Source: Flaviaestuariibacter flavus | GTDB lineage: Bacteria > Bacteroidota > Bacteroidia > Chitinophagales > Chitinophagaceae | Direction of reading: 5' to 3' | Assembly: GCF_004337505.1 (NCBI RefSeq) | Contig: NZ_SJZI01000050.1 | Coordinates: forward strand, 62,001 to 126,000 | Length of the DNA: 64,000 nucleotides | Shown here: piece after piece, positions 33,317 through 42,686 of the stretch | Layout: each line of letters starts with the position of its first letter | Position numbering within the stretch: the stretch's first letter is position 1 | The notes under the pieces: model-generated | What the model saw: only the letters and a program-made list of their open reading frames with translations | Database searches by the model: none | Told to the model about the DNA's origin: nothing | Position numbers and translations under genes: made by a program

Positions 33317-33390
33317 AGGCTTCGACAAGCTCAGCCTGACAACACTGTCATCCTGAGCTGCGCGTAGCGCTGCCGAAGGGTGACACGACA
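33317..33390. repeat. Back-to-back GTCA-type repeat words upstream of rpoA
   Basis: GTCAGGCTTCGACAAGCTC-type and GTCATCCTGAGCTGCGCG-type words diverge from a short centre. They are relatives of the arms of the GIY-YIG unit at 54106-54671, here arranged outward instead of inward. Confidence 0.6.
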
Positions 33391-33423
33391 GACCAATTTG
33401 ATCAAACAATTAAACCGTAATAC

Positions 33424-34425
33424 ATGGCCATTTTAAATTTTCAGAAGCCCGACAAGATCGTTCTGCAGAAGGTTACGGATTTCGAAGCGCAATTCGAGTT
33501 CCGTCCGCTCGAGCCCGGCTACGGTGTTACCATCGGTAACGCTCTGCGCCGCGTGCTCCTGAACTCCCTCGAAGGCTACGCCATCACCGGCGTGCGCATT
33601 GAAGGCGTCGACCACGAGTTCGCTACCATCAAAGGTGTTTCTGAAGACGTGGTGGAAATCATCCTCAACCTGAAGCAGGTCCGCTTCAAGAAGGTGGTTG
33701 ACCACGACGTGCAGACGGAGAAGGTTTCCCTGTCGGTGAAGAACCGCACCGAGCTGACCGCCGGTATGCTGGGCGAGGGCACACAGTCCTTCCAGATCAT
33801 GAACCCCGAGCTGCTCATCTGCACCCTCGATTCTTCGGCTAAGCTCGACATCGAGCTGACCATCGGCCGCGGCCGCGGCTATGTTCCCGCCGAAGAAAAC
33901 CGCCCCAAGGATGCCGCCCTCGGCTACATCCCGGTGGACGCGATCTATACGCCCATCAAGAACGTGAAATACGCCATCGAGAACACCCGTGTGGAGCAGC
34001 GTACCGACTACGAGAAGCTCGTCATGGAAGTGATCACCGACGGCACCATTCACCCCGAAGAAGCGGTGAAGCAGGCTTCCCGCATCCTCATCCAGCACCT
34101 CATGATCATCACCGATGAGAACATCACCTTCGATTCGAAAGAAGAGAAGAAGGAAGACATCGTGGATGAGCAGACACTCCAGCTCCGCAAGGTGCTGAAG
34201 ACCCCGCTGGAAGACCTGGATCTCTCCGTTCGTGCGTTCAACTGCCTCAAGGCAGCCAAGATCAACTCGCTCAGCGAGCTGGTACAGTACGAGCAGGAAG
34301 ACCTGATGAAGTTCCGCAACTTCGGCCAGAAGTCCCTCTCCGAAATCGAGCAGGTGCTCAACGAGCGCGGCCTCCACTTCGGTATGGACCTTAGCAAGCT
34401 CGGTCTCGACCGCGAAGAATACTAA
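33424..34425 (+). CDS. rpoA: RNA polymerase subunit alpha
   Basis: The 333-residue protein has the alpha N-terminal domain (about 20-235; [28 protein letters not shown] is the dimerisation and core-binding stretch). A linker and the C-terminal domain (about 265-325; [23 protein letters not shown], the DNA- and activator-binding HhH) follow. It is preceded by a terminator and repeat words, and no TAnnTTTG box is obvious in the gap. Confidence 0.98.
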   Translation: MAILNFQKPDKIVLQKVTDFEAQFEFRPLEPGYGVTIGNALRRVLLNSLEGYAITGVRIEGVDHEFATIKGVSEDVVEIILNLKQVRFKKVVDHDVQTEKVSLSVKNRTELTAGMLGEGTQSFQIMNPELLICTLDSSAKLDIELTIGRGRGYVPAEENRPKDAALGYIPVDAIYTPIKNVKYAIENTRVEQRTDYEKLVMEVITDGTIHPEEAVKQASRILIQHLMIITDENITFDSKEEKKEDIVDEQTLQLRKVLKTPLEDLDLSVRAFNCLKAAKINSLSELVQYEQEDLMKFRNFGQKSLSEIEQVLNERGLHFGMDLSKLGLDREEY

Positions 34426-34453
34426 AAACTATTAGTTAATGCGGTAATGTGAT

Positions 34454-34517
34454 AATGCGGTAATACAGAAACGCAGAAATGTTTTTCCTTTTTACCACAG
34501 TACCGAATTACCGCATT
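34454..34517. repeat. Palindrome of AATGCGGTAAT words between rpoA and rplQ
   Basis: AATGCGGTAAT (34454-34464) is exactly inverted at 34507-34517. A further copy of GCGGTAAT lies at 34441-34448, outside the left arm. Confidence 0.8.
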
Positions 34518-34581
34518 ACCACATTTTTTATCATGTAGGCTGCAATTCCTGACACGGTGCAGCTGAATAAAACAAACAGTC

Positions 34582-35109
34582 ATGCGTCACGGAGACAAGA
34601 TCAAAAACCTGGGCAGAACCAAATCGCATCGCGATGCCCTTCTGATGAACCTCACCTGCCAGCTCATCGAGCACAAGCGTATCGTTACCACCCTGGCTAA
34701 GGCCAAGGCCCTGCGCGTTTACGCCGAGCCGCTGATCACCAAGGCAAAAGAAAACACCACGCACCAGCGTCGCGTTGTCTTCTCTTACCTGCAGAACAAA
34801 GAGGCCATCAAGGAACTGTTCGGAACGATCGCCGAGAAGGTGGCCGGCCGCCCCGGTGGCTACACCCGCATCATCAAGCTGGGCATCCGCCCCGGCGATG
34901 CCGCGGAGACCGCCCTCATCGAGCTCGTAGACTTCAACGAGATCTACGGCAAGCAAAGCGCCAAGAAGGAAGAGCCCGCCAAGCGCACCCGCCGCGCCGG
35001 TGGTGCCAAGAAGAAAGCTGAAGCCGCTACCGCAGCTGAAGCCCAGACTGAAGCCCCTGAAGCACCCGCAGCCGATGCTACGGAAGCCACGGAGCAGCAG
35101 CCTTCCTAA
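34582..35109 (+). CDS. rplQ: Ribosomal protein L17 (bL17)
   Basis: Residues 1-125 match L17: [42 protein letters not shown] and [28 protein letters not shown]-terminal extension of about 50 residues is rich in Ala, Glu and Lys, as in other Bacteroidota L17 (E. coli has 127 residues). It is the last ribosomal gene and is followed by a terminator, then carA. Confidence 0.97.
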   Translation: MRHGDKIKNLGRTKSHRDALLMNLTCQLIEHKRIVTTLAKAKALRVYAEPLITKAKENTTHQRRVVFSYLQNKEAIKELFGTIAEKVAGRPGGYTRIIKLGIRPGDAAETALIELVDFNEIYGKQSAKKEEPAKRTRRAGGAKKKAEAATAAEAQTEAPEAPAADATEATEQQPS

Positions 35110-35131
35110 GCGAAGCTTCGCCCAAACGAAT

Positions 35132-35167
35132 AGAGGCAGTGCCATCCGGCGCTGCCTCTTTTTTTGC
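35132..35167 (+). terminator. Terminator after rplQ
   Basis: AGAGGCAG pairs with CTGCCTCT, followed by a run of eight T. Confidence 0.85.
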
Positions 35168-35226
35168 GTTAACGATCCATTTGCATAAACTTTTTACACA
35201 AGGACGCCCGCTAACGTGCAGCGGGT

Positions 35227-35234
35227 TATTTTTG
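35227..35234 (+). promoter_or_regulatory. -7 box (TATTTTTG) of carA
   Basis: A perfect TAnnTTTG match lies 17 nt before the carA ATG, downstream of the rplQ terminator. Confidence 0.6.
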
Positions 35235-35251
35235 CGCAATTTGTTTAGCCC

Positions 35252-36361
35252 ATGACCCCTCAACGTGAAGCCCTCCTTGTTCTGGAAGACGGTACTGTTT
35301 GCCGCGGAAAAGCCTTTGGCGCCATCGGAACCACCGGCGGCGAAATCTGCTTCAACACCGGCATGACCGGCTACCAGGAAGTATTTACCGACCCAAGCTA
35401 TTATGGCCAGGTGCTCATCATGAACAATGCGCACATCGGCAACTACGGCGTTAAGGAAGCCGACGTGGAGAGTGACTCCATCAAAATCAAAGGCCTGATC
35501 GGCCGCAACCTCGAGGAGCTCTTTTCGCGCCGCCAGGCCCAGGGCTCGCTCGACCAGTACCTGAAAGATCAGGGCATCGTGGCGATCGAGGGCGTGGACA
35601 CGCGTGCCCTCGTGGGCGGCATCCGCAACAAGGGCGCCCAGAACTGCATCATATCCTCCGAAATCCTCGACCCCGAGGTGCTGAAGCAAAAGCTGGCGGA
35701 GATTCCCAATATGGACGGCCTCGAGCTTGCCTCGATCGTAAGCACGCGCGTGGCTTATGAACTGGGCGATCCCGCTTCGCCGGTACGCATTGCCGTACTT
35801 GACTTTGGCGTGAAGCGTAATATCCTCAACTGCATGACCGAGCGCGGCGCCTTCGTGAAGGTGTTCCCGGCCAAGGCTTCGCCCGACGAGATCCGCGCCT
35901 TCGGAGCCAACGGTTACTTTATCTCCAACGGTCCCGGTGACCCGGCCGCGATGGATTACGCCATCGGCACGGTGCGCGAATTGCTCAACGACGATAAGCC
36001 CACCTTCGGCATCTGCATGGGGCACCAGCTGCTGGCGCTCGCCAACGACATTCCTACGTTTAAAATGCACCACGGCCACCGCGGGCTCAACCACCCGGTA
36101 AAGAACCTGCTGACCGGCCGCTGCGAGATCACCACGCAAAACCACGGCTTCGGCGTCGACCCCGAAGCAGTGCGCAAGGCAGAGCACATAGAGATCACGC
36201 ATGTAAACCTCAACGACGGCTCCATTGAAGGCATCCGTGTCAAAGGCAAGCCGGCCTTCTCGGTGCAATATCACCCGGAAAGCACGCCCGGCCCGCACGA
36301 CAGCCGCTACCTCTTCGACGATTTCGTGGAGATGGTCCGTAGTTATACGGGACAGCAATAA
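35252..36361 (+). CDS. carA: Carbamoyl-phosphate synthase small (glutaminase) subunit
   Basis: The 369-residue protein has the CarA N-terminal domain (LVLEDGTVCRGKAFG, FNTGMTGYQEVFTDPSY) and a class I glutamine amidotransferase domain. Its nucleophilic cysteine is in PTFGICMGHQLLALA (about residue 255) and the catalytic His/Glu in VQYHPEST (about 341). It feeds ammonia to CarB for arginine and pyrimidine synthesis; carB is not in the window. The long frame on the opposite strand is a shadow. Confidence 0.98.
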   Translation: MTPQREALLVLEDGTVCRGKAFGAIGTTGGEICFNTGMTGYQEVFTDPSYYGQVLIMNNAHIGNYGVKEADVESDSIKIKGLIGRNLEELFSRRQAQGSLDQYLKDQGIVAIEGVDTRALVGGIRNKGAQNCIISSEILDPEVLKQKLAEIPNMDGLELASIVSTRVAYELGDPASPVRIAVLDFGVKRNILNCMTERGAFVKVFPAKASPDEIRAFGANGYFISNGPGDPAAMDYAIGTVRELLNDDKPTFGICMGHQLLALANDIPTFKMHHGHRGLNHPVKNLLTGRCEITTQNHGFGVDPEAVRKAEHIEITHVNLNDGSIEGIRVKGKPAFSVQYHPESTPGPHDSRYLFDDFVEMVRSYTGQQ

Positions 36362-36368
36362 ATTGAAG

Positions 36369-36397
36369 AGCCCTGGCAGCAAAGCCGGGGCTTTTTG
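36369..36397 (+). terminator. Terminator after carA
   Basis: AGCCCTGGC pairs with GCCGGGGCT (one G-U pair), followed by TTTTTGTTTT. Confidence 0.75.
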
Positions 36398-36451
36398 TTT
36401 TGGTGATCTTTGGCCGGCCCCCGTATTGATAAAGCTTGCTTTCTTTGCTGT

Positions 36452-37015
36452 ATGACCTTCTATAATACGGTGCAGCCGGTATTTGAAACGGAACGCTTCC
36501 GGCTCCGGGGCATGGAGCCTGCGGACCAGGCTAACATTTTCCGTGGGCTCTCGCATCCCCAGGTCATTCCCTACTATGGTGTGCGCTACGACACACTGGA
36601 AGACACGGCTACCCAGATGGAATGGTACGCACAGCTCTGGCGCGAAAGCACGGGCGGCTGGTGGAAGATCACCGACCGGGAAACAGGCCGGTTCGCGGGT
36701 GCCATCGGCTTCAACGCGCTCAAGCCGACGCAACGGAGTGCCGAGATCGGCTATTGGCTGTTGCCGGAGTGGTGGCACCATGGCGTTGTACGCGAGGTGG
36801 GGCCGCAGGTCTTTCGTTACCTGTTCGCCGAACGAGGGCTGCACCGGCTGGAAGCTGTAGTGGAAACTGAAAACACCGCCAGCAGTGCTACGGCAAAGGC
36901 GCTCGGGTTTACCTACGAAGGAACACTACGGGAGTGCGAGCGCAAAGACGGACGCTGGATATCGCTGGAGTACTGGAGCCTGCTGGCCCATGAATTTGCT
37001 ACCTTCGAAGCATGA
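36452..37015 (+). CDS. GNAT-family N-acetyltransferase (RimJ/RimL-like)
   Basis: Start ATG 36452 (MTFYNTVQPVFETERFRLR) gives 187 residues. It has the RimJ/L pattern: ETERFRLRGMEPADQANIF, GAIGFNALKPTQRSAEIGYWL, and HRLEAVVETENTASSATAKALGFTYEGTLRE near the acetyl-CoA site. It transfers an acetyl group to an amine, perhaps a protein N-terminus; the target is unknown. A TTTCTTTG box ends 4 nt before the start. Its stop overlaps the start of aroQ by 4 bp (ATGA). Confidence 0.9.
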   Translation: MTFYNTVQPVFETERFRLRGMEPADQANIFRGLSHPQVIPYYGVRYDTLEDTATQMEWYAQLWRESTGGWWKITDRETGRFAGAIGFNALKPTQRSAEIGYWLLPEWWHHGVVREVGPQVFRYLFAERGLHRLEAVVETENTASSATAKALGFTYEGTLRECERKDGRWISLEYWSLLAHEFATFEA

Positions 37016-37440
37016 AGGTCGCCATCATCAACGGTCCCAACCTGAACCTGCTCGGAAAGCGCGAAACCGGTATATACGGCCATGAGTCGTTTGAAACCTT
37101 TTTCCAGGGTTTGCAGCAGCGCAACCCGGAGGTGACGCTCACTTATTTCCAGAGCAACGTAGAAGGCGAGCTGATCAACGAGCTGCAACGGGTGGGCTTC
37201 GATTATGACGGCATCATTCTAAATCCCGGCGGTTATACGCATACGTCAGTAGCTATTGGTGATGCAATTGCCGCTATTAAGTCACCTGTTGTGGAAGTGC
37301 ACATTTCAAATGTGCATGCACGTGAAGAATTCCGGCGCATATCGCATGTTTCGGCGAAGGCGGCCGGTACGATCTGCGGCCTCGGACTGCCCGGTTATGA
37401 ACTTGCACTCAACTGGCTTTCGAGCACCATTGCGCGTTGA
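37012..37440 (+). CDS. aroQ: 3-dehydroquinate dehydratase, type II
   Basis: The 142-residue protein matches type II dehydroquinase: KVAIINGPNLNLLGKRETGIYG at the start, with the catalytic tyrosine in ETGIYG. Other marks are YFQSNVEGELINELQ, the ILNPGGYTHTSVAI loop and EVHISNVHAREEFR. It makes 3-dehydroshikimate in aromatic amino-acid synthesis. Its ATG overlaps the GNAT stop, so the two are co-translated. Confidence 0.97.
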   Translation: MKVAIINGPNLNLLGKRETGIYGHESFETFFQGLQQRNPEVTLTYFQSNVEGELINELQRVGFDYDGIILNPGGYTHTSVAIGDAIAAIKSPVVEVHISNVHAREEFRRISHVSAKAAGTICGLGLPGYELALNWLSSTIAR

Positions 37441-37610
37441 AATTTTTCCTTATCTCCCATGCTCTTAATTTGGCCCAACTTGTAGTTATACAATACGTTA
37501 GTATCTTGAGCCTCAAGAAGCCCTGCCGCTGAAACGCGCGCCCATAAAGGATTTGGCCCGGCACCCTCAGATGGCTGTGGCGAGCTCTGCCATAAAATAT
37601 TTTTTAAATA

Positions 37611-37645
37611 TTTGTTCGACTTTCGATTTTATTGCTGTAGTTTAG
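37611..37645 (+). promoter_or_regulatory. Promoter of the T9SS cargo gene (TTTG ... TAGTTTAG)
   Basis: A -33 TTTG (37611-37614) and a -7-like TAGTTTAG (37638-37645) are 23 bp apart, close to the Bacteroidota spacing. An A/T-tract precedes it. Confidence 0.5.
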
Positions 37646-37651
37646 GACACG

Positions 37652-37674
37652 GAAACGCTTAGGCGTTTTTTTAA
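37652..37674 (+). terminator. Hairpin with T-run in the T9SS gene leader
   Basis: AAACGC pairs with GCGTTT, followed by T's. It lies right after the predicted transcription start, so it could be an attenuator; a late terminator for aroQ is the alternative. Confidence 0.4.
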
Positions 37675-37944
37675 ACCAATCGCGCATCTACCCAACATCA
37701 ATCCAGCCTTCTGGACCTAACTACTCTCGTTAGGAAGCTTCGGATCTATCGCGCTTAATGAAACCCCTCATCGCTATTGCAAAAGTGGCCTGACAAGCCA
37801 TTGCCCCCCGGCTCTTTCTGCCGATGACGGGACAATAAGGTTTTGATGGCAATCACCCACATCCGATTCGCACGGATGTGCAGACATCTTATTCTTCCAA
37901 CTCGTTGATATCAACCCTAACCTAAAACCCAAAAAAACACCAGT

Positions 37945-40386
37945 ATGCGAAAAGTAATTTTTACCCTTGGATTTTTGTTATCCATTGCATCCGCTTTTGC
38001 ACAGACGCTCCTTATCACTGCGCCATCGCCCCTCAAAGATATTTATTGCCCGGGATCGACGTTGAGCATGACAGTGAAGACCACGGGCGGTAATTATGGC
38101 AGTTCCTATTATTATGGGGTCCAATTGAGCAACACGTCGGGTTCTTTCTCCAGCGGCACCATGATCCTCGGTTATAACAATGTGGCCGCAAATAATGCCG
38201 GCAGCGGCAAGACGTTTACCGCTACTTTTCCGTCGACGACGGGAACACAATACCGTGTGCGGCCGGTAGCCTTGAACACGAGCAATCTAACCGTAGCGCG
38301 CTCGGGGTCCGAAAACGGCTCCGACATTACCATCGGGTATCCGTCAGTGGACAATCCAGGTACGAAAACGTTTTGCCCGGGAAGCGCTTCGGTGAATCTA
38401 AACGGCGACAACGAAGGATCGCTTACGTGGACCAATTCCAATACGGGCATTGGCCTTGCCGCAAGTGGCACAGGAAACCTGTCCTTCACGGCTACGAACA
38501 GCTCGGGAGCCCCCATCAGTTCAACCGTTACGGTTACTCCCTGGTCCGATGTAAACGGTACTGGTTGCTCCGGCACTTCACAAGGCTTCTCGATTGTGAT
38601 CAATCCAAAGCCGAATGTAAACCCGGTTTCTGATCAGACCCTATGCATGGGCACTTCTACGAGCGCTGTTTCTTTTAGCGGTTCTATTTCCGGAACTACC
38701 TTTTCCTGGACCAACAACAACACTTCAATTGGTCTTTCATCCAGCGGTTCGGGGAACATCGGTTCCTTCACAGGAACCAATACATCAGGCGTTGTCGCTA
38801 CCGGTACGATCAACGTTACGCCAAAGTACACGAACAACAGCGTTACCTGTTCGGGCACGGCAGGGTCCTTTACTATCACGGTCAATCCAAAAGCATGGAC
38901 GGGTGTCTCCAGTTCCGACTGGAATACATCTCCCAACTGGTCATGCGGCATTCCGACTTCCGCAGACAATGTCGTAATTACCTCCGGTACCCCGTTTGCG
39001 CCCACCGTGCTCAGCACTACGTCCGGCTCAGTCAAAAACCTGACGCTAAACAGCGGCGTTAATCTGACGGTTAACGGAACGATGAACATCGGCGGATCCT
39101 ATACCAATAACGGCGTGCTCACCTGCGGCAACGGTGCGGTAATCAACGCTCCCAATGCAAGCATCACCTTCCCGACACCTGGCCCGCTTCCCACTCTTAT
39201 TGTCCAGACTTTGATCCTGAGTGGCCTGGGCACTTATTCAACGGGAGGCAACATCGACGCGACCACGCTGAACCTTTCAAGTAAGGCCAAGCTGAACCTG
39301 GCCGATAATAATCTCACTTTTAACAGCGTTTCCAATGTAACGAATTCGGCCTATGTTATCGCTGAGGGGGCCGGCCTGATGAAGCACTCCGGTAACGCCA
39401 CCTTCCCGGTGGGCACCACTGCAGGCTATTCACCCGTAACCATTACCAACGGCACTTCCTATACCTGGGGTGTGAACATGACCACCGGATTTTCCGGGAG
39501 CCTCGGTGCCACGGGCAGCGCCAGGTCCCTGCAGCGCATCTGGAAGATCACTCCTTTCACCAGCGGGGTGGCCCAGACAACTACCAACGGCACTACACTC
39601 AGCTTCCAATTTCCTACATCCGACACTTCCGGCACCAAAATGAACCTTACCAACGGAGGCTCGGCCAAGGTGTACCATTGGGATGGAAATGGAACAGGTT
39701 GGAGTTACGGCTGGCAGTTTGTAGGCAACGGCAACGTATCGCAAAACAGCAGCACCACCACGGTATACAACATTACTGCCTCGTCCTTCTCGCCCTTCGC
39801 CATTACCAGCACTTCTAACGTGCTGCCGGTCACCTTACTTTCTTTCAACGGCAAGCGCCAGGGCAGCCGCAATATCCTCAATTGGAGTACGGTAACCGAG
39901 CAGAACAACCGGGGCTTTGATATCGAGCGCTCCACCGACGGCCTCACCTACACGTCAATCGGCTTTGTGAAGAGCCTTGCCACCGGTGGTGAGAGTACCT
40001 CGGAGCTCGCCTACCGCTTTGAGGACGTCATCTCCGGCGGTCGGTTCTATTACCGCCTGCGCCAGGTGGACATCGACAATAAGTTCACCTACAGTAAGGT
40101 CGTGAAGCTTTCGGCTCAGTCGGGTAAGGAGAACGCAGTGAGCGGCCTGTATCCCAACCCCGCAGCAGCGCAGATCACGGCGCTGGTGGAAGCCACAGAC
40201 AGGGGCTCCATCCTGATGACTGTTGTTGACGCACTCGGCCGCCCGGTGCTTCGCCGGACCGCAACGGTTGTCAACGGTACCAATTCAATTAACCTGGGCA
40301 TCGGCAACCTCACCCGCGGACGCTACCTGCTGCAGGTTTTGTACCCCGACCAAACGCGCAGCACCACCTCCTTCATCAAACAATGA
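37945..40386 (+). CDS. Large secreted protein with T9SS type A sorting domain
   Basis: The 813-residue protein has a signal peptide (VIFTLGFLLSIASAFAQ). The first 310 residues hold Ig/PKD-like modules rich in Ser, Thr and Gly (TVNPKAWTGVSSSDWNTSPNW marks the end of the second). A parallel-beta-like stretch follows (LTLNSGVNLTVNGTMNIGG). The C-terminal part is a bridging domain (LPVTLLSFNGKRQGSRNILNWST) and a T9SS type A sorting domain (SGLYPNPAAAQITALVEA to the end). It should be exported by the type IX system and anchored or released at the surface, with an adhesin-like role likely. Confidence 0.88.
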   Translation: MRKVIFTLGFLLSIASAFAQTLLITAPSPLKDIYCPGSTLSMTVKTTGGNYGSSYYYGVQLSNTSGSFSSGTMILGYNNVAANNAGSGKTFTATFPSTTGTQYRVRPVALNTSNLTVARSGSENGSDITIGYPSVDNPGTKTFCPGSASVNLNGDNEGSLTWTNSNTGIGLAASGTGNLSFTATNSSGAPISSTVTVTPWSDVNGTGCSGTSQGFSIVINPKPNVNPVSDQTLCMGTSTSAVSFSGSISGTTFSWTNNNTSIGLSSSGSGNIGSFTGTNTSGVVATGTINVTPKYTNNSVTCSGTAGSFTITVNPKAWTGVSSSDWNTSPNWSCGIPTSADNVVITSGTPFAPTVLSTTSGSVKNLTLNSGVNLTVNGTMNIGGSYTNNGVLTCGNGAVINAPNASITFPTPGPLPTLIVQTLILSGLGTYSTGGNIDATTLNLSSKAKLNLADNNLTFNSVSNVTNSAYVIAEGAGLMKHSGNATFPVGTTAGYSPVTITNGTSYTWGVNMTTGFSGSLGATGSARSLQRIWKITPFTSGVAQTTTNGTTLSFQFPTSDTSGTKMNLTNGGSAKVYHWDGNGTGWSYGWQFVGNGNVSQNSSTTTVYNITASSFSPFAITSTSNVLPVTLLSFNGKRQGSRNILNWSTVTEQNNRGFDIERSTDGLTYTSIGFVKSLATGGESTSELAYRFEDVISGGRFYYRLRQVDIDNKFTYSKVVKLSAQSGKENAVSGLYPNPAAAQITALVEATDRGSILMTVVDALGRPVLRRTATVVNGTNSINLGIGNLTRGRYLLQVLYPDQTRSTTSFIKQ

Positions 40387-40408
40387 CCGCTGCTTTAAGT
40401 GAGAATGT

Positions 40409-40437
40409 GGCCTCCGCTCGCGGGGGCCTTTTCTTTT
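40409..40437. terminator. Terminator between the T9SS and FUSC genes
   Basis: GGCCTCCGC pairs with GCGGGGGCC over a 2-base loop, followed by TTTTCTTTT. It can serve both convergent genes. Confidence 0.75.
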
Positions 40438-40438
40438 G

Positions 40439-42565
40439 CTACTTTCCAAGCGGCCCGTTCAGCACCTTCTGAATATCGAGACAAACCTCGAGGATGAACC
40501 GGAGCTGGCTGGTCATCAGGTTGTCGTTTTCGGTTGCCGCAACCGGAGCTTCGTGCCTGGGCGCAGGCTTTGGCTGGCTGCCGTCGGACGGCACCTCTTC
40601 TTTTTCGAGCGCATGCAAGGCACGACGGACGATGCGCACATGTTCTTCGGGATGCTCGCGCGCCGGTTGCTGTTTCAGCTCGGCTGCCACCGTGGCCATA
40701 TTGGAGAAAAGAATATGCTGCAGCACCACCACCTGGTGGAGCGGTTGGGCGCCGCCCTGCAGTTGCGCCGGCTCGTTGAGCACGCGTTGAAAAAGCGCCG
40801 ACAGGTTGGCCGTTTGCACGTAGATCTCCTTGCGTGCCAGCTTGTACGCCAGCATCGAGGCCGGACGTCCTTCGAGTGCATCCACGAGGAGGCGCAGGTA
40901 GTCGCGGTCGGCACGGAGGAGGCCCGCCAGCTGGTTGCTTACCTGCCGCGACTCCCAGGAGGGAAACAGGAAGATGCTCGCGCCGAACGCGAGCGCGCAG
41001 CCGAGCACGGTATCGAAGACCCGCTCGAGGGCCACTTCGCGGAAGGGCATGCCCAGGTAGGTGAACAGCACCAGCACAAAGGGCGTGGTGAACACCACCA
41101 TCATCAGGTAGTTGATCCGCATGAACGAGTAGGTGAGCAGCATGAACAGCACCATGAAGGCAAATTGAGCCTTGCCTGGAGGTACCAGTAATAATACGGT
41201 GATGCCGATGGCGCCGCCGGCGAGTGTGCCGATGATGCGCTGCACGTTGCGCTCGCGTGTAAGACTGAAGGCCGGCTTAAGGATAAAGGCGATGGTGAGC
41301 AGCACCCAGTAGCTGTGCTGCCCGTAGCCGATGAGGCGCGTCATGCCGAAACCGGCGAGGCAGGCGACGGCCACGCGGAGGGAATGACGGAACACACCCG
41401 AGTCGAGTGTCAGGTTTTCCCAGAAGATATGCGGGTCGAGGGGCTGGTGCGACACGAAGCGGCGGTGGTCGAGGCGGTTGCGGCGCTCGGGCTGCTCCTC
41501 GCCGAAGTAGCGTTGGAGTTCGGTATGTCGTAGCGCCAGGCGGCGCAGGTTAACGAGGATCTTGCGGAGCACCAGGTGGCTTTCCGACGGAAGGCGCGGC
41601 AGGCGGTCTACCTCGCTTTTGAGCTCCGTCAGGCGGGCCTCGATATCGACGGCGGGACGGTAGCGGCTGTTCATCTGGACGGCGGCACCCATCCGGTCGA
41701 GCTCGGCGGCGATGACCCGGATCTCGTCCGAGAAGCGCGCCAGGATGCCCGTAGCCGCGAAGCGTTCGCGCAGCTGCGCATAGTCGTAATAGCTGGCGGT
41801 GATGTCTTCGAAAAGATCAACGGCCTCTACAAACAGCAGCACCATGCGCCGTCCTTCGCGGGTCGACTCCGCCACGATCTGCCGCGTTTTGAAAAGGATC
41901 TCCCGCGCAGCATCCTGCTTCTCGTTTACCTGCACCTGGCGGGCCACGAGGCGCCGGTAGCCGCCCGCAAGGTCGGTAGCAGGATCATAGAAGTCGGCCT
42001 TGATGTACAGGTAACGCGCCATCTCGCGCAGGCATTCGCCCAGCACGCGCTGTGCCGGGCGATAGGGGCTGACAAGAGAAAATACCTGCGACAGGGTGAA
42101 GTACCAGAGCCCGCCCGCGGCGATGAGCGCGCTGTGCTCCAGGGCGCTCTTGCCGGGAATCACCTTGTCCATCGTCAGGATCATCATCAGGATGGCGGCA
42201 TTGCCCACGCCGGTTGCCCGCGCCCCGTACGCGTTGAACATGGAAAAGAAAAAGGCGACACCCGCGAGCTCGAGCGCCATCGTGAACGGGTGGAGGCGGG
42301 CGAAGGCCGTAAGGAGGCTTACCCCGAAGATTGCCAGCACGCAGAACAGCATCCCGTTGCGCTTGTTGACGATCGGGCCCGGCGCATCGGTAAGGCTCAC
42401 GCACAGCGCGCCGAGGGAAAGCGTCATACCGGCTTCGAACTGTCCCTGGTAGTAACCGGCGATGGCGGGCACCAGGATGGCCAGCGTGGTGCGCAGCCCG
42501 TCGGCAAAGGCCTGGCTGTAGAGAAAATAGCGGAGCTCGCGAAACTGGTCCTGTATGCGGGGCAT
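40439..42565 (-). CDS. FUSC-family membrane protein (YccS/YhfK-like)
   Basis: The 708-residue protein has two blocks of hydrophobic helices (about 20-170 and 395-520) separated by a cytoplasmic region, the FUSC layout. The N-block contains LRTTLAILVPAIAGYYQGQFEAGMTLSLGALCVSLTDAPGP, and the second block begins LRVAVACLAGFGMTRLIGYGQHSYWVLLTIAFILKPAFSLT. It is related to fusaric-acid-resistance and aromatic-acid efflux pumps; the substrate is unknown. It is divergent from the CoA-transferase gene. A TATTTTCG box ends 8 nt before the ATG. Confidence 0.9.
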   Translation of the reverse strand: MPRIQDQFRELRYFLYSQAFADGLRTTLAILVPAIAGYYQGQFEAGMTLSLGALCVSLTDAPGPIVNKRNGMLFCVLAIFGVSLLTAFARLHPFTMALELAGVAFFFSMFNAYGARATGVGNAAILMMILTMDKVIPGKSALEHSALIAAGGLWYFTLSQVFSLVSPYRPAQRVLGECLREMARYLYIKADFYDPATDLAGGYRRLVARQVQVNEKQDAAREILFKTRQIVAESTREGRRMVLLFVEAVDLFEDITASYYDYAQLRERFAATGILARFSDEIRVIAAELDRMGAAVQMNSRYRPAVDIEARLTELKSEVDRLPRLPSESHLVLRKILVNLRRLALRHTELQRYFGEEQPERRNRLDHRRFVSHQPLDPHIFWENLTLDSGVFRHSLRVAVACLAGFGMTRLIGYGQHSYWVLLTIAFILKPAFSLTRERNVQRIIGTLAGGAIGITVLLLVPPGKAQFAFMVLFMLLTYSFMRINYLMMVVFTTPFVLVLFTYLGMPFREVALERVFDTVLGCALAFGASIFLFPSWESRQVSNQLAGLLRADRDYLRLLVDALEGRPASMLAYKLARKEIYVQTANLSALFQRVLNEPAQLQGGAQPLHQVVVLQHILFSNMATVAAELKQQPAREHPEEHVRIVRRALHALEKEEVPSDGSQPKPAPRHEAPVAATENDNLMTSQLRFILEVCLDIQKVLNGPLGK

Positions 42566-42686
42566 GATCCGGACGAAAATACGGTGTGAACGGGGAGCGA
42601 CCCCGTGTTGTCCTGATGAAGGTCAGCCCGGCGGATAAGGGCGCTCACGGTTATGGCGGTCGGTGCCTCCGAGCTTTGCGGTACTT

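Larger units (their letters stand above)
37441..37944. other. 504-bp AT-richer leader region upstream of the T9SS gene
   Basis: No protein gene is visible. The region holds an AT-rich palindrome (37594-37613), a promoter candidate (37611-37645), a hairpin with T-run (37652-37674), a CCTAAC/GTTAGG hairpin near 37717-37735, and a CACATCCG/CGGATGTG hairpin at 37858-37880. The next gene would have a leader of about 290 nt. Confidence 0.55.

Noticed and set aside
33300..33395. A second GIY-YIG-type inverted-repeat element upstream of rpoA
   Set aside because: The GTCA words here point outward from a 6-bp centre, not inward, enclose nothing, and match less well. They are listed only as related repeat words.
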